In this document: positions 6,201-8,812 of the stretch, piece by piece | Numbering within the stretch: position 1 is the first letter of the stretch | How the letters are laid out: every line of letters begins with the position of its first letter | DNA from: JAERML01 sp035687895 | GTDB taxonomy: Bacteria; Bacteroidota; Ignavibacteria; UBA10030; UBA6906 | Direction: 5' to 3' | DNA length: 8,812 nucleotides | Assembly: GCA_035687895.1 (NCBI GenBank) | Contig: DASRUE010000024.1 | Span: forward strand, 1 to 8,812 | The notes under the pieces: generated by a model | Seen by the model: the letters and a program-made list of their open reading frames with translations, nothing else | What the model was told of the DNA's origin: nothing | The model's database searches: none | Position numbers and translations under genes: made by a program

Positions 6201-6936
6201 TGACGTCTCCGTTCTTGCTGCCAAACCTGCAGGTCTCTACGATGCTGCTCTGATGCTGGCCGCAAGCGGTGTTGCGCCCATTGTCATTCCCGTTCATATG
6301 ACTGTCACCAGTTCTGGGAATTCGCATATCGCGTTGAGCGCCACCAGCCTGACGGACACCCTTGCGCAAGACGATAGCAGTGCGTTCGTCCTCACGATTT
6401 CCAACACAGGGGACGCGGATCTTTTCTGGGGAATGGTCGATTCGGCTGGAACACCATGGCTCTTGGTTCTTCCCTCATTTGGCGTGGTCGTCCCCTCCAC
6501 TTCCACTCAAACGACGTTGACCATAAAATCAGCGGGGCTTACACCTGACAGTACATACCGAACGACACTCCGTTTCATCTCCAACGACGCAACAAACGGC
6601 AGCATCGCGTTTCCCGTGACACTCCGGGTCGACCCGATCACGGCCGTTGAGAACGGAGGCAGACCCCTCCCCACGAAGTTTGCATTGCATCAGAACTACC
6701 CAAACCCGTTCAATCCGGAAACGAATATCTCTTTTGATCTCCCGAAGAGTTCGTTTGTGACGTTGAGGATCTTTAATATCATCGGACAGGAAGTAGCATC
6801 CGTGGTGAGCGGACAACTGGACGCGGGGACGTATAGATATGTGGTGGGAAGCGAACGGTTCTCCAGTGGTGTGTATTTCTACAGGTTACAGGCTGAAAGG
6901 TTCATTCAAACTCGGAAGATGATAATCATCAAGTAA
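3262..6936 (+). CDS. Secreted multidomain M14 zinc carboxypeptidase with T9SS sorting domain
   Basis: This 1224-residue exported metallopeptidase is predicted to remove C-terminal residues from peptides outside the cell. A signal peptide (1-19, cleavage after AVA) is visible, then a propeptide-like region (20-120). The M14 catalytic domain (about 122-425) has zinc ligands His185 and Glu188 in HARE and third ligand His321 in GAHTYG. It also has Arg247, Asn263-Arg264 in DLNRNY and Tyr370 for substrate binding. Glu397 in ITPETG is the probable catalytic glutamate; its surroundings differ from the textbook FTFEL. Then come a CARDB-like sandwich (430-535) and a MAM/immune-inhibitor-A-like jelly roll (537-690). 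Next is a sandwich (about 697-1015) apparently split by an insert (740-955), another Ig-like module (1020-1124) and the T9SS tail (about 1140-1224, NYPNPFNP). The signal peptide supports this ATG, although no clear Shine-Dalgarno site precedes it. Substrate preference is unknown. Confidence 0.92.
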   Translation: MRLLTAALLVAMYTGVAVADSPEKFSQVRIFATSESDFRRIIEAGLFIDHANTKLGHYSDAWLSESEIAMLRKSGVPYEILVDDWHVYYDSLPKMTQSEREAAIQESARQFNVSHSIYGSMGGYLTYAEVVAKLDSMRLEYPDFISQKFSIGTTIEGRTIWGVRITKNPDSPTGRPEVMYHALIHAREPESMETQMYYFYWLFENYGIDPVATYILNNREIYWISVFNVDGYVYNQTTNPNGGGNWRANRHDTGGGCGFVDLNRNYGIYQFWNSSNGGSSTNPCSGGQGTYRGPSPFSEPETQAVMNFVNSRNFNAAFGAHTYGNYLIKPWAWQDPTPTPDDNKFNQFLADMKRSNPVYTTGTPSQTVGYVVRGGSDDWYYNDSAHVGHHIFGITPETGNSFWPAQNQIIPLAQGMLFNNQYMSLIAGPYVNPLSEAFNQPTYAPGQSGSYKVVLRNKGLMVASNVQVTWTSSSPGISIPATQFTYPSLESFATDSSIFGFTISASVPNNSAISTSLTIKLDTTTIFSSPAYVLVGTGAIVLNDTGTTFTRWTTNGTWNVTTAQFRSAPSSFTDTPGGNYGDNVDNSMTLASPIDATSTPVLVLSFFHKYATEPGYDFCNVEVSSNNGTTWQPVASYDGTLSTWTQQTFDISELAGGSSQVKIRFRLTSDFSVTADGWYVDDVRINGYSTNIDTTGIVVTPQMLTLQGRPGTRLDQAITIRNFGATPVTFALTESTLTAATAPLRPYGGSLDLDPCLRKLRTQSLPAPIVPTPGNPLAFTTSLADARGDNFVYGVDLIEVLSQTRTTVLGPVLDLRVRMINPDSNVAGFLTIDADQDFGTGVWPTPWNAGPRTRDLGAEFELMVDISGRISDSLGFGYNPIAVILKTADTSFVYFPIIPTITYDSVLTVTVSGIPLGSLGLNDADQNLNIGAVFTRLSTAPFADYGPEYGHGLVGTETGVSWIRESATTISVAAGDSATFDVSVLAAKPAGLYDAALMLAASGVAPIVIPVHMTVTSSGNSHIALSATSLTDTLAQDDSSAFVLTISNTGDADLFWGMVDSAGTPWLLVLPSFGVVVPSTSTQTTLTIKSAGLTPDSTYRTTLRFISNDATNGSIAFPVTLRVDPITAVENGGRPLPTKFALHQNYPNPFNPETNISFDLPKSSFVTLRIFNIIGQEVASVVSGQLDAGTYRYVVGSERFSSGVYFYRLQAERFIQTRKMIIIK

Positions 6937-6954
6937 AGATAAACCACAAAGCAA

Positions 6955-6986
6955 GAAGCCCATTCTTTCACTAGAGAATGGGCTTC
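6955..6986. terminator. Shared bidirectional terminator between convergent genes
   Basis: A perfect 12-bp stem (GAAGCCCATTCT at 6955-6966 with its complement at 6975-6986) closes an 8-base loop. It sits in the 70-base gap between the peptidase stop and the stop of the convergent propeller gene. The flanks are only moderately T-rich in either direction (GTGTTTATTG on plus; TTGCTTTGTGGTTT on minus), but its place between two convergent stops makes termination in both directions the simplest reading. Confidence 0.8.
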
Positions 6987-7006
6987 AGTGTTTATTGAGA
7001 GTATGA

Positions 7007-8812
7007 CTAACGTACAAGCAGGAGCTTCTTCGTTTCCGCAAATCCACCCGCCGTCAAACGGTAGTAGTAGAACCCACTCGCCATGTTCCGGGCGTCCCAA
7101 GTTGCAGTGTACGTACCCGGCGCCTGTGATTGATCCACAAGGCGAGATACTTCCCTGCCGAGAGCATCATACACCACCAGACTCACGTGGTCCCTGTCTG
7201 GAACAGCATACCGGATACTCGTTGTCGGGTTGAATGGATTTGGATAATTCTGAAAGAGACGATGTTCCTTCGGGGCGGCGTTGCTGTAGTTGATCACGCC
7301 TGTCACGATGCTTGTTTCGTACACCCCTCTCCCATGTGTTCCCACCCGGATCTTGTTGCCTGATACGTTGTAATCGAGATGCATCGCCACCGTGTTTGGC
7401 AGACCATCGGCCAGTTCAGACCACGTGGCACCATAATCATTGGTGATGAAGACGCCCACGTCCGTTGCAACGAGGTACGTGCTCGTCGGCCCACCGGGGT
7501 AGTAGATCAGGATGTCGTTGATCGGTGTATCCGGAAGGTTACCGCTGATGTTCGTCCAGCTGGTCCCGCCATTGGTAGTTTTGTAGACCTTACCCGCACC
7601 AAAGCCGGAGAAGGTGACAAGAGCGACGTTCTGAGAATCGGGATGAACATAAATACTGGTGATGGTTCGCGTCGGCAGGCCAGCGGACACCGAGGTGAAG
7701 TTCACGCCGCCGTTGGTGGAACGATACACCAGCCCTCCCGATGTGGCATACATAACGATCGGGTTGCTCTTGCTGACCGCCATTTCCCTGATTGTTCCAC
7801 TTGTACCGCTGGAAATGGGAAACCAGGACGCCGCTGAATTCGTTGTCTTGAATACCTGTGCGCGGGCAGTATAAAAAATCCCTGTTGAGTCAGGATGGGA
7901 AATGATGGGACCGACCCAAGCCCCTGATCCAGTCAGCCCGGTTTGTGCAGATGACCAATTTGCCCCACCGTTAAGAGAGCGGTATACGCCGTTGTATTGC
8001 GTCTCACCAAGAATAGTCATCGCGTTCTGGGCGTGGAAACAAACCTCCCCCCCATCACCACCGAACGCCGCCGCCCAGTTTATGCTGCCTGTCGTTCGCT
8101 GTGTTCCGTTGTCCTGCGTCCCACCTAGGAGATGCACATAGTTGGATGGGTCGGACGTCATACGGTAAAACTGTGTCAGGGTAAGGGTGGCGTTAAGGTT
8201 TATCCAGGACGTTCCCCGGTTGGTGGAGCGCCACACGCCGCCATCGTTCACACAGAACATCTGGTTCGGATCGGTCGGGTGAAATTCCACGTTGTGCTGA
8301 TCCACGTGAACGTTTCCTCCGGAGTAGCCATTGGTGATGTTCTGAAAGCTTGTGCCACCGTTGGTTGAACGCCAAATATCGATCGATCCGACATATACAT
8401 AATTGGGATCGAACGGATTCACATGAACATAGAAATCATACCACGCCTGACCACCGTTGAAGTCGGTGCCGACGGAGACCTGGTTGAATGTTGCGCCTGC
8501 ATTGGTCGACTTGAATACCTGAATGCCAATCGTGTCTGAGTGGTGAGCAGAAAAGAGGATATTGGGTGACGAGCGCGCAATCGCAATGTGATTCCTTGTG
8601 CACATTGTCAGGGCGCTGACCGAGTTGAATGTTTGTCCCCCGTCAGTCGAAATGCGATACCCGATACCACTTCCGAGCGCGTATGCAGTGTCACCGGACG
8701 GAGTGAAGATCACGTCGTCGGCGCGACCGCCGACAAGGAGCGACCAGTTCACACCGCCATTGGTACTCCGGTAAAGTCCACCGGATACTCCCAGACTCGT
8801 TCTGTTCCCCAG
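7007..8812 (-). CDS. Asp-box (BNR) beta-propeller surface protein with T9SS sorting domain (partial, N-terminus beyond right edge)
   Basis: The visible 601 residues are the C-terminal part of a secreted protein related to glycoside-hydrolase-like/sortilin (VPS10)-type propellers. Ten Asp-box motifs (S/T-x-N/D-x-G-x-T/N-W/F) start at visible residues 16, 55, 102, 149, 196, 279, 323, 365, 412 and 457. The one at 323 is degenerate (TTNSAASW). Each marks a hairpin of a propeller blade. The T9SS tail covers about 519-601, with NYPNPFNP at 522-529 and a Lys-rich strand ending LLLVR. The frame stays open to the window edge, so the true start is further right. A GTG at 8752 is not the start because it falls inside an Asp box (8744-8767). 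Such propellers often bind ligands without catalysis, and I see no catalytic signature of sialidase in the visible part. Function is unknown beyond a likely cell-surface role. It converges on the peptidase gene, sharing a terminator. Confidence 0.9.
   Translation of the reverse strand: MGNRTSLGVSGGLYRSTNGGVNWSLLVGGRADDVIFTPSGDTAYALGSGIGYRISTDGGQTFNSVSALTMCTRNHIAIARSSPNILFSAHHSDTIGIQVFKSTNAGATFNQVSVGTDFNGGQAWYDFYVHVNPFDPNYVYVGSIDIWRSTNGGTSFQNITNGYSGGNVHVDQHNVEFHPTDPNQMFCVNDGGVWRSTNRGTSWINLNATLTLTQFYRMTSDPSNYVHLLGGTQDNGTQRTTGSINWAAAFGGDGGEVCFHAQNAMTILGETQYNGVYRSLNGGANWSSAQTGLTGSGAWVGPIISHPDSTGIFYTARAQVFKTTNSAASWFPISSGTSGTIREMAVSKSNPIVMYATSGGLVYRSTNGGVNFTSVSAGLPTRTITSIYVHPDSQNVALVTFSGFGAGKVYKTTNGGTSWTNISGNLPDTPINDILIYYPGGPTSTYLVATDVGVFITNDYGATWSELADGLPNTVAMHLDYNVSGNKIRVGTHGRGVYETSIVTGVINYSNAAPKEHRLFQNYPNPFNPTTSIRYAVPDRDHVSLVVYDALGREVSRLVDQSQAPGTYTATWDARNMASGFYYYRLTAGGFAETKKLLLVR

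Noticed and set aside
7379..7837. 152-codon open frame on the plus strand
   Set aside because: It is antisense to the Asp-box propeller; the repeats fix the minus frame as coding.
7556..8767. Recurrent similar 20-25-base segments (CCGCCRTTGGTNGA-like) that look like a CRISPR or DNA repeat
   Set aside because: They encode the repeated STNGG residues of the Asp boxes, differ at silent positions, and lie within one continuous coding frame.
7007..8812. Sialidase annotation for the Asp-box protein
   Set aside because: Asp boxes are shared by many non-catalytic propellers; no sialidase arginine triad or FRIP-type motif is visible in this part.

Overview
The window looks like a piece of a chromosome from a member of the Fibrobacterota-Chlorobiota-Bacteroidota (FCB) group. 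Ignavibacteria/Chlorobiota or a related environmental lineage such as the Calditrichota/KSB1 type is my best guess. Two large exported proteins both end in a type IX secretion (T9SS) sorting domain with the NYPNPFNP signature common in those lineages, and a ferredoxin-dependent 2-oxoacid oxidoreductase points to anaerobic or low-potential metabolism. The lineage call is inference from protein style, not a phylogenetic test. I see no phage, transposase, CRISPR, tRNA or rRNA.

Layout. Positions 1-1953 (minus strand) hold a compact korD-korA-korB operon: a two-cluster ferredoxin subunit, then the alpha and beta subunits of 2-oxoglutarate (or related 2-oxoacid):ferredoxin oxidoreductase. korD and korA overlap by ATGA, korB follows korA after 3 bases, and korB runs off the left edge. 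Positions 1954-2213 carry the operon leader and the strong terminator of the next gene. Positions 2214-2792 (minus) encode BioY, the biotin-binding component of an ECF vitamin transporter. Positions 2793-3261 are a divergent intergenic region with a candidate bioY promoter, a nested inverted repeat and two further hairpins, one touching the translation start of the next gene. Positions 3262-6936 (plus) encode a 1224-residue secreted M14 zinc carboxypeptidase with several beta-sandwich modules and a T9SS tail. A 12-bp perfect hairpin at 6955-6986 separates it from a convergent gene (7007 to beyond 8812, minus), an Asp-box beta-propeller protein with its own T9SS tail, cut at the right edge.

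How they fit together. The kor operon serves central carbon metabolism (2-oxoacid plus CoA to acyl-CoA, CO2 and reduced ferredoxin, or the reverse carboxylation). BioY imports biotin, which could supply biotin carboxylases, but the adjacency to kor may be chance because a terminator separates them. The two right-hand genes are probable cell-surface or secreted T9SS cargo. Nothing here amounts to a clearly new multi-gene system. The points most worth a second look are a roughly 210-residue domain apparently inserted inside a beta-sandwich of the peptidase, and the structured intergenic DNA in front of it.
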